64,000 bases of DNA from Candidatus Hydrogenedentota bacterium (GCA_016182605.1 JACPGE010000122.1:124001-188000), one strand, 5' to 3'; shown: positions 25,887 through 34,847, counted from the first letter of the stretch. Notes: generated by a model not told the origin, from the letters alone. Translations and numbers: made by a program.

Positions 25887-28271
25887 TTATTCCGCAGGTG
25901 CTACTGTCCAGAGCAGGTAGGGATAGGAAATCCCTTCGTCGATACCCCAGACGTTTACGAAATCCCATTCGGCGGCCTCGAAGTTCGCCTGGGACTTCAT
26001 CGCTGCCGTGCTGCGGCCTTCACCTGTAGCGGAGTTGCTTTGACCTGATGACTCGGTATCCCAGAAGGATTGGAGAACCCGAAAAGGCTCATCAATTTGC
26101 CCGACCAGACCACCGCCTTCGGAGTCCGCGGTCACCATGCCGGTGGCGTAACACCGGTGAAACCCTGAATCCTGTACCGCCCTGCCGACGAACCCGCCCA
26201 CCTTGGTCTGCCCCATCACCTCACCCGTGGCGTAACAATATTGGACACCCGGACTCCCGAGGTATCCCACCAATCCTCCCACAGAATCGCTGCCTTGAAC
26301 TGCACCCGTGGCGAAGCTCAACGAAAGCGGGCCGTAGTGGTCGCCAATCAGCCCTCCAACACGCGTACCCGTTCCCGTGACTGTCCCGGTTGCGAAGCAG
26401 CGAACAACGCTGCAACCGTTAGTCTCACCGATCAGGCCTCCGACAAGACCTCTTCCCTGAATCGTTCCCGTGGTGCTGCAATCGGAGACTTCGCCATCCC
26501 GGCATTGCCCGACTAGTCCTCCAGTTTTGTCGAAACCGGATACGTCGCCACTCGCGGTGCATCCGGCCAGGGTGCCTGAACTGTCGCCCGCGAAAGCGCC
26601 CACGGCCCACAAACCGCTTACGATTCCACTCGAATGACAATTGGACATGTCTTCCTCATTGCTTCCAACGAAGCCTCCCACCGCGTACCCCGTCGCGGTA
26701 ATGTCGCCCATGGCGCTGCAATCCTCCATCGTGCCTCTGTTCCACGCGACCATCCCACCCACATAATTGTTGCCCAAGACCGGGACCCGGGTTTCGCATT
26801 GCTGGATAGCGCCTCTGCAGTCTGCGGCGAGAACACCGACATAGTCGCGCCCTTGAATCGCGCCGCCATCGAGCACCAGATTTATGATTGAAGCGTTCAC
26901 ACCCAGGTATCGAAACAGCCCGACGTAATCCATGGCCGGGCGATTGATGGTCAACCCGTTTATGGTGAATCCATCGCCATCGAGGGTGCCCGTGAATGGA
27001 TTGACCGCGGAGCCGATGGGTTCGAAGCCCAGGCCCTCGTTCCAGTTTGCTGTATCGGAAGCGTCGATGTCATTTATCAGAATATACTGTCCATCCAAGG
27101 GGTAGGCGGTTTCGTTGCCGATTCTCTGCAGGTCTTCTACGTCGTTGATCTCGATAAGGCGCCCAAGAGAGACGACGACATTGATCGCAGTCCCCGGGGG
27201 AACGAGCCCCCCTGCCAGGTGCGATTGGCTGATGATCTGTCCTTCCGGGACGGTCTCGCTGAACTCTTCGGTTACCGTACCGAGGAGAAGTTCTACACCG
27301 GTCAGTGCCGTGACGGCTTGGGATCGCGTCAGCCCGCTGAGGTCGGGCACGATGCGCCCGGGATCGGCTCCCAGCGACAGTACGAAGTCCACCTCCGTGT
27401 CCCGCAGCACTTCCGTTCCGGGTTGCGGATTCTGACTGGTGATGCTGCCTGCGGGAACGCTTGGACTGAATTCCTTCGTCACGGTGCCGGCAAGAAGATC
27501 CACATTTTCGAGCGCCGTTTCGGCTTCGGATTGCGTCAGCCCGGCCAGTACAGGAACGATGCGCCTCGGGTCGGGCCCGAGTGAGATGAGCAGTTCCACT
27601 GGACTGCCGGTCTCCACCACAGTGTCTGCTTCTGGAGACTGACTGATCACGAAGCCGATGGGGACGACTGGGTCAAAACTCTGCGTCATCTCGCCCACGG
27701 TAACGCCGGCAGTGGCCAGGCTGATCCATGCCGCGAACTGCCCCAAACCGATCACGTTGGGCACGATCACCTCAAGCGGCTGGCCCGAAGAGATCACCAG
27801 GTTCACGGTTCCAAACGCGGCTACGGTCGTGTCCGCAGGGGGCGTCTGGCGGATCACGCGTCCGGCGGGGACCGTAAGGCTGGCTTCGCTTTCCACTGTT
27901 CCCAATTCAAGCCGCGCCTCGTCGATCGCGGCCTCGGCGGCAGACTGGGCGAGTCCCACGAGATTGGGGACCACTGTATTCTGGGGGCCCAATGAATAGA
28001 AAATCGAGATGCTGGTTCCAGACGGGGCAGTGGCGCCGAAGAGGGGTTCTTGCCGGATTACGTTGCCGAAGGGCACGGTCTCGCTGGTTTCGTAAAAGGC
28101 TTCGGTGGAAGTAAACCCTGCAGCGCGAATCGCATCATTGACCTGAATTGCATTCAAGCCCGAGAGATCTGGCACGGGGAGTTTGGGCACCGGGGGACAC
28201 CCTGAGATGCCCAGGACGAGCACTACGAATCCGATACAACGTGCCGCGGCTCTCAAATTCAGGTGTTTCAT
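25887..28271 (-). CDS. Lipoprotein with five PASTA repeats and a GLUG-repeat domain
   Basis: The protein has 794 residues. The signal peptide ends in the lipobox ISGC (Cys25). Five PASTA-type repeats follow (about 30-375), each with VVPNLVGLxxxxAxxAI-like and VxxQxPxxG-like cores. The C-terminal half (about 400-780) is a GLUG-type beta-helix with repeated VGGLVG, YVGGMVAW and TGxVTG units, probably an elongated surface or adhesin-like domain. PASTA repeats normally sense muropeptides on Ser/Thr kinases or PBPs; here no kinase is attached. The start at 28271 has GGAG about 9 bases upstream, and it puts the lipobox at a normal position. AT-rich promoter DNA lies upstream. Confidence 0.85.
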   Translation of the reverse strand: MKHLNLRAAARCIGFVVLVLGISGCPPVPKLPVPDLSGLNAIQVNDAIRAAGFTSTEAFYETSETVPFGNVIRQEPLFGATAPSGTSISIFYSLGPQNTVVPNLVGLAQSAAEAAIDEARLELGTVESEASLTVPAGRVIRQTPPADTTVAAFGTVNLVISSGQPLEVIVPNVIGLGQFAAWISLATAGVTVGEMTQSFDPVVPIGFVISQSPEADTVVETGSPVELLISLGPDPRRIVPVLAGLTQSEAETALENVDLLAGTVTKEFSPSVPAGSITSQNPQPGTEVLRDTEVDFVLSLGADPGRIVPDLSGLTRSQAVTALTGVELLLGTVTEEFSETVPEGQIISQSHLAGGLVPPGTAINVVVSLGRLIEINDVEDLQRIGNETAYPLDGQYILINDIDASDTANWNEGLGFEPIGSAVNPFTGTLDGDGFTINGLTINRPAMDYVGLFRYLGVNASIINLVLDGGAIQGRDYVGVLAADCRGAIQQCETRVPVLGNNYVGGMVAWNRGTMEDCSAMGDITATGYAVGGFVGSNEEDMSNCHSSGIVSGLWAVGAFAGDSSGTLAGCTASGDVSGFDKTGGLVGQCRDGEVSDCSTTGTIQGRGLVGGLIGETNGCSVVRCFATGTVTGTGTRVGGLIGDHYGPLSLSFATGAVQGSDSVGGLVGYLGSPGVQYCYATGEVMGQTKVGGFVGRAVQDSGFHRCYATGMVTADSEGGGLVGQIDEPFRVLQSFWDTESSGQSNSATGEGRSTAAMKSQANFEAAEWDFVNVWGIDEGISYPYLLWTVAPAE

Positions 28272-28405
28272 GATGTGCTCTCCGAGTATGGCAATGCTTT
28301 GGACTTGCATTGGCTCCAAGCGCATGTGGCCTGGAAAAACCGGTTACATGGTTGGTACAAATTCGCGGTACCCTGACGGGTCGAAACGGCAATCGCTTGA
28401 AAGTT

Positions 28406-28434
28406 ATTATCTAGTATTAAAAAAGTTAATTCAA
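28406..28434 (-). promoter_or_regulatory. Predicted promoter of the PASTA/GLUG lipoprotein gene
   Basis: On the minus strand TTGAAT, a 17-base spacer and GATAAT lie about 135 bases before the ATG at 28271. Confidence 0.5.
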
Positions 28435-28536
28435 ATGGTACTGCATTTGATGCCAATATGCAATAACGGATTTACGGGAATAGAAACTGCAACGGGGGCG
28501 TCCTGGGACGCCGTGCGATCCTGGCAGAAACGACAA

Positions 28537-28574
28537 ACGGACCAGATCGACTATCAACCGTCGATCTGGTCCGT
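28537..28574 (-). terminator. Hairpin terminator after the tandem DUF1080 gene
   Basis: ACGGACCAGATCGAC (28537-28551) pairs perfectly over 15 bases with 28560-28574 around an 8-base loop. Reading the minus strand, it lies 30 bases after the stop at 28605. The following tract TTTGTCGTTTC is only moderately T-rich, so termination efficiency is uncertain. Confidence 0.7.
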
Positions 28575-28604
28575 GGTCTATGCTTTATGTGTGCGGCCGA
28601 GGGG

Positions 28605-29909
28605 CTACTTCAGTTCCTTGATGGCGATGTTGCGGAACATGACGGGGTCGTTGTGTCCGGCGAAGCCGAAGTGGCCCTTCTTGAGGTCTTTTCCGGGATG
28701 GGGGTCATTCGCCATGAAATCGGTGGCTTTGCTCAGGTCGGTGTCGAGGATGACGGTGCCGTTGAGTTCGACCTTGATGGTGGCGCCTTTGACGGTGACT
28801 TCCTGGTAGTTCCATTCGCCGACGGGCCGGAGGTAGCCGCGGTGGGCGGCGGCCTGGCCGTAGGCGGAGCCGTGATACTGGCGCTTGTCGAGTTCGGCGT
28901 ATTGCGCGTCGTCGTTGTCGAGCACCTGGAGTTCGGTCATGCCGTCGTAAGCGGGGTTGCCTTTGCCGGGGTAGCGGATGGCGAGGCCGTTGTTGCCGCC
29001 GGCGGGAAGCTTGAACTCAACGCGCACGACGAAGTCCGCGTATTCGTCTTTGGTGAAGAGGTTGCCGCCGTGTCCTTCGCGGCAGACGATGGCGCCATCG
29101 CGCACTTCGTAGTTTTTTACGTCGCCCGCCCAGCCGGTGAGATCTTTGCCGTTGAAGACGGAGGTGAAGCCGGCGGCTGCGTCGTCTCCGCGAAGGGTTG
29201 CATTGGCCTCTTCTGCGGGAATTTCGCGCGCGAGGATGTTGCGCCAGCGAATTTCGCCGCCGTGGGTCTGGAGGTGAATGGGGCCGCGCGCGGGGAGTGG
29301 CGTGAGGCGTTTGTCGTCCCAGTAGTTTTCCATGATGGCGTTGTCCACTACCAGCGCATCGTTTAAGTGCACGGTGGTGTGGCTGCCCAACTGGAGGATG
29401 CGGAAGCTGTTCCACTCGCCGAAGGGTTTGTCGGCCAGCACGAGGGGGAGTTGTCCGCGGGTGTCTTTGGAATTGTTGAAGAGGCCGCCGGATCCCTTGT
29501 CGGCGCTGATATTCCATTTGCCGCCGGCTTCGGTCGTGTCCCAGATTTGCACCTGGGGCGTGCCGCGGAGGTAGATGCCACTGTCGGCGAGGGGGACGGT
29601 CTTGTATTCGATCATGAACTCGATATCGCCGAAATCCTTGTCCGTGGTGCAATAGGGGCCGTGGCCGTCGTTGACGAGTTCGCCGTTGCCGACGCTCCAA
29701 TGGGCCTTGAATTCTTCCTGCTGGGCGGCGATGGCGGCATCGCGTTCGCCTTCGGCTGCTTTCACGGTGTCGTGGGGGTTGTCCCCGTGCCACCCGTCAA
29801 GATTTTCCCCGTTGAAGAGCGGGTGAAAGCCTGCGGGCGTGTCGGCGGTACAGACCGGTGCGAGCAGGGCCAGGGCGATTGCGAGCGAGGTAATGGCAAG
29901 ACGTGTCAT
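28605..29909 (-). CDS. Secreted protein with two DUF1080 (3-keto-disaccharide hydrolase) domains
   Basis: The protein has 434 residues with a signal peptide (cleavage near TADTPAG). Two DUF1080 jelly-roll domains follow (about 24-205 and 225-432). The first begins FHPLFNGENLDGWHG and the second FTSVFNGKDLTGWAGD. Each carries an EFKLP- or EYKTVP-type core and the GxYxxG/DN-type edge. Members hydrolyse 3-keto-glycosides or act as laminarinase-like sugar-binding modules, and are abundant in PVC and Bacteroidota genomes. TTGGAGA lies before the ATG. Such hydrolases work with Gfo/Idh dehydrogenases that make the 3-keto sugars; two are in this window. Confidence 0.87.
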   Translation of the reverse strand: MTRLAITSLAIALALLAPVCTADTPAGFHPLFNGENLDGWHGDNPHDTVKAAEGERDAAIAAQQEEFKAHWSVGNGELVNDGHGPYCTTDKDFGDIEFMIEYKTVPLADSGIYLRGTPQVQIWDTTEAGGKWNISADKGSGGLFNNSKDTRGQLPLVLADKPFGEWNSFRILQLGSHTTVHLNDALVVDNAIMENYWDDKRLTPLPARGPIHLQTHGGEIRWRNILAREIPAEEANATLRGDDAAAGFTSVFNGKDLTGWAGDVKNYEVRDGAIVCREGHGGNLFTKDEYADFVVRVEFKLPAGGNNGLAIRYPGKGNPAYDGMTELQVLDNDDAQYAELDKRQYHGSAYGQAAAHRGYLRPVGEWNYQEVTVKGATIKVELNGTVILDTDLSKATDFMANDPHPGKDLKKGHFGFAGHNDPVMFRNIAIKELK

Positions 29910-29963
29910 GGGTTGGTCTCCAAGGCAGCAAGAGTTTTCAGTGGAAACGGATAGTGTCGAAGC

Positions 29964-29992
29964 ACTCTACACCGCGGAATCGGGAAGTTCAA
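29964..29992 (-). promoter_or_regulatory. Possible promoter of the tandem DUF1080 gene
   Basis: On the minus strand TTGAAC, a 17-base spacer and TAGAGT lie about 55 bases before the ATG at 29909. Confidence 0.4.
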
Positions 29993-30129
29993 TTCGGGGA
30001 TCCGGGGACAGCCCCGCGCCGGTGCGGGATGGTGCTGCGGCGTTGGGGACGTGCATACCCGGCGGAGACAGCCCCCTCGTCATTCGAGTGTGTTGGCGGA
30101 AGTGTTGGTGGTGGCAGCGTGGCGAGGAC

Positions 30130-31230
30130 TTAGTTTGACAGGGCGTACATGTTTGGGAGTTTGTCTTCGAAGAGGATGATGGGATGGGCGTGGAATTTGC
30201 GGAAGTCTTCTTCGCCGGGGCCTCCGGGATAGGGCACCCAGTAGTGATCCTTGCTGGCATTGCGCCAGACGAGCACGTAGGCGATTTCGCGGGCGACGGG
30301 ATCGCCCGCGAGGGGCGCCAGCAGGGCGGTGGTGTACCAGTCGGTCTGGGTGGTCTTGCTGAGTCCGTCTGGATAACCCGCTTCGGTGAGTGCGGGGACC
30401 TTGCCGCGTTCGCGGGCGAGTTCGACCAGTTGGCGGATGGGTCCGAGCGCAGCAGTCATGTCCTTGACGTAAGCGTCGAGTCCGAGTATATCGACATAGG
30501 CATCGCCTGGATATCGCGACAGGTAGGCTCCCCCGCTGCTTGGGCCGTAGGCGATGTTTGGAGAATAGGCGTAGAGGAGGTTGTGGACGCCTTTTTGATC
30601 GCGCAGGTAGTCGACGGTGAAGCGCCACAGCGCGACGTACTCTTCGGGCGTGCAGTGTTTCTTCCCCCACCAAAACCAGTTTCCCATGTGTTCGTGGAAG
30701 GGACGGAAGATGATGGGGATGTGTCCCCCGTTGCGTCCCTTGAGGGACAGGGCAAAGGCGGCGATGGCGTCCAGTGATGTTTTGTAGTGGTCGTGCTTAT
30801 CGCCGCCGGGAAGGATGGCCGCGACTGCTGGTGTGGTGTCGTAGAAGTTTTCGCCGGTCACGGGGTTGTACATGTGCCAACTGAAGGTGTTGATTCCTCC
30901 GCGCTGGTAGGCCTCTGAGACCAGGCTGCGGAAGCGCTCCAACTTCTCTGGTGTGCCTGCTTCGACCAATTCGAAGAAGTCCCATCCGTAGACGGCGGGA
31001 TAGGCTCCGGTGACGGATTTGACGTCGGACCTTCCGGGATCGCCCTGCCAGCCGATGCCGTAGGCGGTGGTCTCCTGATGGCCGAAGAGAATATGGTCTT
31101 TGGCGATAGCTTTCAGGTGTGTGTAGAGTGCGCGCGTTTCGGGCTCGGCGTTGGCGCCGGTCAGGGTGTCGCTTGCAGCGGCAAGGCTACTCAGGAGGAG
31201 CGCGAGGGACAGGATGAATGCGCGTGGCAT
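30130..31230 (-). CDS. GH26 family beta-mannanase-like glycoside hydrolase
   Basis: The protein has 366 residues with a signal peptide (MPRAFILSLALLLSSLAAA). GH26 hallmarks are ILFGHQETTAYG near the N-terminus, the acid/base Glu in RPFHEHMGNWFWWG and the nucleophile Glu in PALTEAGY. These enzymes cut beta-1,4-mannans, or beta-1,3 or mixed-linkage chains in some members, in the periplasm or outside the cell. The ATG at 31230 has GGAG upstream and exposes the signal peptide; the frame to 31320 is rejected. It is separated from the DUF1080 gene by 220 bases on the same strand, consistent with a plant- or algal-polysaccharide role. Confidence 0.92.
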   Translation of the reverse strand: MPRAFILSLALLLSSLAAASDTLTGANAEPETRALYTHLKAIAKDHILFGHQETTAYGIGWQGDPGRSDVKSVTGAYPAVYGWDFFELVEAGTPEKLERFRSLVSEAYQRGGINTFSWHMYNPVTGENFYDTTPAVAAILPGGDKHDHYKTSLDAIAAFALSLKGRNGGHIPIIFRPFHEHMGNWFWWGKKHCTPEEYVALWRFTVDYLRDQKGVHNLLYAYSPNIAYGPSSGGAYLSRYPGDAYVDILGLDAYVKDMTAALGPIRQLVELARERGKVPALTEAGYPDGLSKTTQTDWYTTALLAPLAGDPVAREIAYVLVWRNASKDHYWVPYPGGPGEEDFRKFHAHPIILFEDKLPNMYALSN

Positions 31231-31382
31231 GGAAAGGTTCTCCGGACCAAGTGGGCAGATTTCGTGGATGTGTGGGGATGAGATGGGTGTGTTGTACGCT
31301 GGTCTGGAAGAACTATTCAAGCGTGCGGGTGCGGCGGCGGGGGTGCGTGACGGCGGGGTGTGGGGTCTGCTTGCATGTGCAC

Positions 31383-31455
31383 GGGTACAGTCCCAGCCGG
31401 TAATGGTTTTTGTATCCAGTTTGACGGCTGGATTGCCGGCAGGTACGGTCCCCTT
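31383..31455 (+). repeat. Dispersed nested-hairpin repeat, copy 3
   Basis: This copy is the same length as the one at 596-668 with roughly nine base differences. The inner stem is kept by a G-T wobble (ATCCAGT with GCTGGAT), which suggests selection on structure. The outer arm is weakened (CAGCCGG instead of CTGCCGG). Confidence 0.78.
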
Positions 31456-31467
31456 CGATATGTGTCC

Positions 31468-31535
31468 GGGTCCCTGCCGGGGATGGTTTCTGTATCCAGT
31501 TCGACGACTGGATGGCCGGCAGGTACGGTCCCCTT
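31468..31535 (+). repeat. Dispersed nested-hairpin repeat, copy 4
   Basis: This copy begins gggtccctgccgg and ends ggtacggtcccctt, in tandem with copy 3. Both the outer (CCTGCCGG/CCGGCAGG) and inner (ATCCAGT/ACTGGAT) stems are intact. Confidence 0.78.
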
Positions 31536-31552
31536 GGTATGGTCCCGTTGGG

Positions 31553-32365
31553 TTAATCGAGGGTGGCGAGGAATTTCATGAGTGCGGTACGTTCTGGGCC
31601 GGTGAGGCGGGTGAAGGCGTCGGCGGGCATGAGGGAGTTGGGGCTTTCCACGAGTTCCTGGAGGTCTTTCTTGAAGTAGGTGGTCCAGAGGTCGCCGGTC
31701 TCGTTGAGGAGTTGCAGGGTCTCGGGGGTTTCGTTGCGGTAGCGGGCCTGGACGCGGCGTCCGCCGGGGAGGATGGCCGTTTTGGTTCCGTAGCCTTCGG
31801 TGATGGTTTTGGAGGGTTCGGTGAGGGCTTCACGGAGTTCTTCGGCGCGCATGCGGAGGGCGAGTTGATCCATGCTGGGTCCGATCGTGCCGCCACGCAG
31901 GAACACGGAGTGGCATGTGGCGCATCCGGCTGCGCCCTCGAACAGCCGTTGTCCCTCGGTGGTGTGGGCGGCATCTGTGGCTGCGGTGCCCGTCGTTGCG
32001 GTGTCCGTCGCTGGGGCGTCTTCAGCGCCGGTGCCTTCGAGCGCGCCCATGCCCTGCAAGATGCGCACGTGGGCGACTACTCCCTTCAGTTCCTCTTTGC
32101 CCAGGGTGGAGAAGGACATCATGCCTTTTTCTGGCCGGCCTTCGAGGATGATCTTCTCCATATCGGCGCCGGACATGGAACGTGCCACGGGGGTGAGCAG
32201 GTTCTTGCCGAAGGGGCTGCCCTTTCCCGCGGGTCCGTGGCAGACGGCGCAGAAGAGCTGGAAGACCCGTTCGCCGGAGAGGGGTGCGCCTTCCTGGGCC
32301 CGGGCAGGCGCCATGCCGGTCATCAGTACGAGGAGTAGAATCGGTAGCGTTTTCCGCGGCGTCAT
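31553..32365 (-). CDS. Periplasmic diheme c-type cytochrome of the PQQ dehydrogenase operon
   Basis: The protein has 270 residues with a signal peptide ending near APARA. Two heme-binding motifs are present: CAVCH (about residue 39) and CATCH (about residue 149), in two cytochrome c domains joined by an Ala/Thr-rich linker. A methionine ligand is plausible in GMMSFSTL for the first domain. It is the last gene of a coupled operon, overlapping its upstream neighbour by 4 bases, and is the probable electron acceptor of the quinoprotein, comparable in position and role to XoxG. Confidence 0.9.
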   Translation of the reverse strand: MTPRKTLPILLLVLMTGMAPARAQEGAPLSGERVFQLFCAVCHGPAGKGSPFGKNLLTPVARSMSGADMEKIILEGRPEKGMMSFSTLGKEELKGVVAHVRILQGMGALEGTGAEDAPATDTATTGTAATDAAHTTEGQRLFEGAAGCATCHSVFLRGGTIGPSMDQLALRMRAEELREALTEPSKTITEGYGTKTAILPGGRRVQARYRNETPETLQLLNETGDLWTTYFKKDLQELVESPNSLMPADAFTRLTGPERTALMKFLATLD

Positions 32366-33162
32366 TCGGTGCGATCCTCCAGGTCAACGGGATCCAGACA
32401 GGTCATGTTGTAGCGTGCAAAGACTTGTTTGAGAACGCCGCTGGCCAGCAGCGCGTCCACGGCTTCGTTGACGCGCTTCAGTTGCGCTGCGTCGTCCTTT
32501 CGCACGGCGACGGCGAGATTCCAGCGCATCCCTTCGAAATCCGGCATGACTGCCTGGACGGCGAGCCGATCGCGGTAGCGGGGATCGTTTCCGATGATCC
32601 ATTCCACGTTGCCCCATGCGACGCCAAACTCCAGCGCGCCCTTCAGCAGGCCGTCGAGTATGGCGGCCTGAGTGGGGCGGGCATCCACCACGAAGCCATC
32701 GTCCCACAGGCGCAACCCGGCCACGGAGCCCGTCTCGACGCCGACCTTGCTCAGGCCCATGGCCTTCAGATCGGGCAGGGCACTGTGTCCGCGCGCCGTG
32801 ACGACGCGATATCCCGCGGAGGCGAAGGGTTTGGAATAGGCGACGCGGTTCCCCACGCGCTGCTCGTCTTCGACGGTGCGAGGCTCCACGGGTACCCCGA
32901 CGACCACATCGATTGTAGCGTCCTCTTCCAGGAGCGGGCTGAGGACGCCGGTGTCTTCCGTGTCCGCCCAATGCGGGATCAACTCCGCCCCCATGGAGAC
33001 GGCGATCAACTGCGCGATATCCACGTAGAGCCCCGGCAAGCTGGCGGTCCGGCTGGAATAGGGGAGATTGTCCTGGTCGAAGAGTGCGTTTATCGAGCCG
33101 GCCTGCGCGCCAAGCGGTGCGAGCATGCACCAGACGGTTCCTGCTGCGAGGCGCGCGATCAT
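32362..33162 (-). CDS. Periplasmic solute-binding protein, XoxJ-like
   Basis: The protein has 266 residues with a signal peptide (cleavage near APLGAQA). The SBP_bac_3-type fold is suggested by LPGLYVDIAQLIAVSMGAEL, IDVVVGVPVEPRT and GVLKQVFARYN. Binding proteins of this kind are found between quinoprotein dehydrogenase and cytochrome genes (XoxJ/MxaJ) and are thought to help dehydrogenase maturation or activation rather than transport. No ABC permease is nearby, which supports that reading. It overlaps the dehydrogenase and the cytochrome by 4 bases each (ATGA junctions). Confidence 0.87.
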   Translation of the reverse strand: MIARLAAGTVWCMLAPLGAQAGSINALFDQDNLPYSSRTASLPGLYVDIAQLIAVSMGAELIPHWADTEDTGVLSPLLEEDATIDVVVGVPVEPRTVEDEQRVGNRVAYSKPFASAGYRVVTARGHSALPDLKAMGLSKVGVETGSVAGLRLWDDGFVVDARPTQAAILDGLLKGALEFGVAWGNVEWIIGNDPRYRDRLAVQAVMPDFEGMRWNLAVAVRKDDAAQLKRVNEAVDALLASGVLKQVFARYNMTCLDPVDLEDRTE

Positions 33163-34847
33163 GGCTGCACCTTTTTCGGCGGGAAGATATCGGGCAGGCT
33201 GAAGAGGATGTACGCCGAGCCGCCCAGTGTCTGGCTGATGCCCACGATCTCCGCGGGCTGTCCCCAGCCGGAGGCGATGCCGATGTATTGTTGCCCGTCG
33301 AGCACGAAACTGGTGGGTGGCGCGAAGATGCCGCTTCCGGTGTAGTACTCCCAGAGCACCGTGCCGGTTTCGTCGTCGAAGGCGCGCAGGTAGCCGTCGG
33401 GAGAACCGCCGAAGACGAGGCCGCCGCCCGTGGCGAGCATACCGCCCCAGTTGGGTCCGCCGGGGGTCTGGTAGGTCCATTGGATTTCGCCGGTGCGCAC
33501 ATCGACGGCTTTGATGTAGCCCTCGGCATCTTCGGGATCTTCGAGGACCATGGCGCCGCCGTAGTAGGGCAAACCGCGGCGGAAGACGACCTCCATTTGA
33601 ATGTAGGTGGCGCAGCGCTCCATGTCGGGAAGGTAGATGAGGTGGGTCTTGGGGCTGTAGGCCGCGGGGGGCCAGTTTTTTCCGCCGAAGATGCCCGGGC
33701 ACACCTGGTATTGGCCCGACTTGCGCGCTTCCTCTTTGATATAGGGTTTGCCGTTCTCGTCGAAGCCGGCCCAGGTGACTTTGGTGTAGGGCTTGGCATA
33801 GAGGAAGGCGCCGTTCGTGCGGTTCAGGGCGTAGAGGAATCCGTTGCGATTCACCTGGACCACCGCCTTGGTGTCGATGCCGTTGATATACTCGTCGATC
33901 ACCATGGCCTCGCTGGCGCCATCGAGATCGAAGATATCGTGGGGGGTGGCCTGAAAGTGCCATTGCAGGGCGCCGGTATCCGCGTTGAGGGCGACGATGG
34001 CATTGCTGTAGAGGTTGTCGCCTTTGCGCACGTCGCCATTGAAATCGGGGGAAGGATTGCCGACGCCCCAGAAGATCACGTTCTGATCCGGGTCATAGGT
34101 GCCCGTGATCCAGGCGGGCGCGCCGCCTGTTTTCCAGGAGTCCCCCTCCCACGTTTCGTTGCCGGGCTCGCCTTCGCCCGGGACCGTGTTAAAGCGCCAC
34201 ACCCGCTCGCCGGTGTCCACGTGGTATGCATCGATGAACCCGCGAATCCCGTATTCGCCTCCGGCCACACCGGTGATGACCAGGTCCTTCACGATGAGGG
34301 GCGCAGAGGTGAGCGCATAACTTTCGCGGTAGTCCGCCACGGTGCGATCCCAGAGCTGGAGCCCGGTGTCCGCGTCGAAACACATGAGGTGGGCATCGAG
34401 GGTTGTCCAGTAAACGTGGTTGCCATGGGCGGCGACGCCCCGGTTCACGGGACCGCAACAGAGGTTTACGGTTGGCAAGATGTGGTCATAACGCCAGAGG
34501 GTCTGTCCGGTGCGCGCGTTCACACAGATGAGGTGGCTGTTGGGGGTGGTGATGAAGAGTTTTTCATCGAACATGAGGGCGGTAACTTCGAAGCCCCCGC
34601 CGAGTACGCCGGTCTGATGGATCCACTGGGGGGCAAGGAGGGCGACGTTTTCCCGGTTGATGGTATCGGTGGGCACGTAGCGCCATGCGCCGTAGTTCCT
34701 GCCGTAGTGGACCCAGCGATCGGGCTTCTCCTGCGCCTGGAGGAGGTCCTCCTGGCTGACGCCCGGTCCTGCGCCTGCGCGCCCGGCACCCAATACAGTC
34801 ACAGCCAACACCAGTAGCGCGGCCCAAAACCCTTGGCGCAAATTCAT
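33159..34847 (-). CDS. PQQ-dependent alcohol dehydrogenase with lanthanide-type active site
   Basis: The protein has 562 residues with a signal peptide and an eight-bladed quinoprotein propeller. Conserved active-site features are the adjacent cysteines Cys130-Cys131 (LCCGPVNRG), Glu198 in GGEYGIRGF, Asn264 in GNPSPDFNGD, and Asp307 in PHDIFDLDG. The residue two after the catalytic Asp is also Asp (Asp309). This matches the extra aspartate of lanthanide-dependent XoxF/ExaF/PedH enzymes (usually D-Y-D) and not the Ala or Ser of calcium enzymes. It is somewhat shorter than XoxF (about 600). No C-terminal heme domain is fused; the separate cytochrome serves. The substrate alcohol is unknown. The start at 34847 exposes the signal peptide. 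Confidence 0.92.
   Translation of the reverse strand: MNLRQGFWAALLVLAVTVLGAGRAGAGPGVSQEDLLQAQEKPDRWVHYGRNYGAWRYVPTDTINRENVALLAPQWIHQTGVLGGGFEVTALMFDEKLFITTPNSHLICVNARTGQTLWRYDHILPTVNLCCGPVNRGVAAHGNHVYWTTLDAHLMCFDADTGLQLWDRTVADYRESYALTSAPLIVKDLVITGVAGGEYGIRGFIDAYHVDTGERVWRFNTVPGEGEPGNETWEGDSWKTGGAPAWITGTYDPDQNVIFWGVGNPSPDFNGDVRKGDNLYSNAIVALNADTGALQWHFQATPHDIFDLDGASEAMVIDEYINGIDTKAVVQVNRNGFLYALNRTNGAFLYAKPYTKVTWAGFDENGKPYIKEEARKSGQYQVCPGIFGGKNWPPAAYSPKTHLIYLPDMERCATYIQMEVVFRRGLPYYGGAMVLEDPEDAEGYIKAVDVRTGEIQWTYQTPGGPNWGGMLATGGGLVFGGSPDGYLRAFDDETGTVLWEYYTGSGIFAPPTSFVLDGQQYIGIASGWGQPAEIVGISQTLGGSAYILFSLPDIFPPKKVQP

Larger units (their letters stand above)
28272..28604. other. AT-rich spacer between two minus-strand genes
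   Basis: This gap of 333 bases carries a promoter for the PASTA/GLUG gene (28406-28434) and a long hairpin terminator for the DUF1080 gene (28537-28574). The base composition is clearly more AT-rich than in the neighbours between about 28390 and 28490. No gene is seen. Confidence 0.6.
31231..31552. other. Spacer with two hairpin repeats
   Basis: This gap of 322 bases between the mannanase start and the cytochrome stop contains the two repeat copies at 31383-31455 and 31468-31535. Both genes are on the minus strand, so the repeats sit downstream of the PQQ operon. No gene is seen. Confidence 0.65.

Noticed and set aside
29910-30129. Repeat-like ggggacagcccc phrases between the DUF1080 and GH26 genes
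   Set aside because: They share only short words with the hairpin repeats at 596 and 31383 and lack the paired stems.
31231-31320. N-terminal extension of the GH26 protein
   Set aside because: The signal peptide begins at the ATG at 31230, which also has a ribosome binding site.
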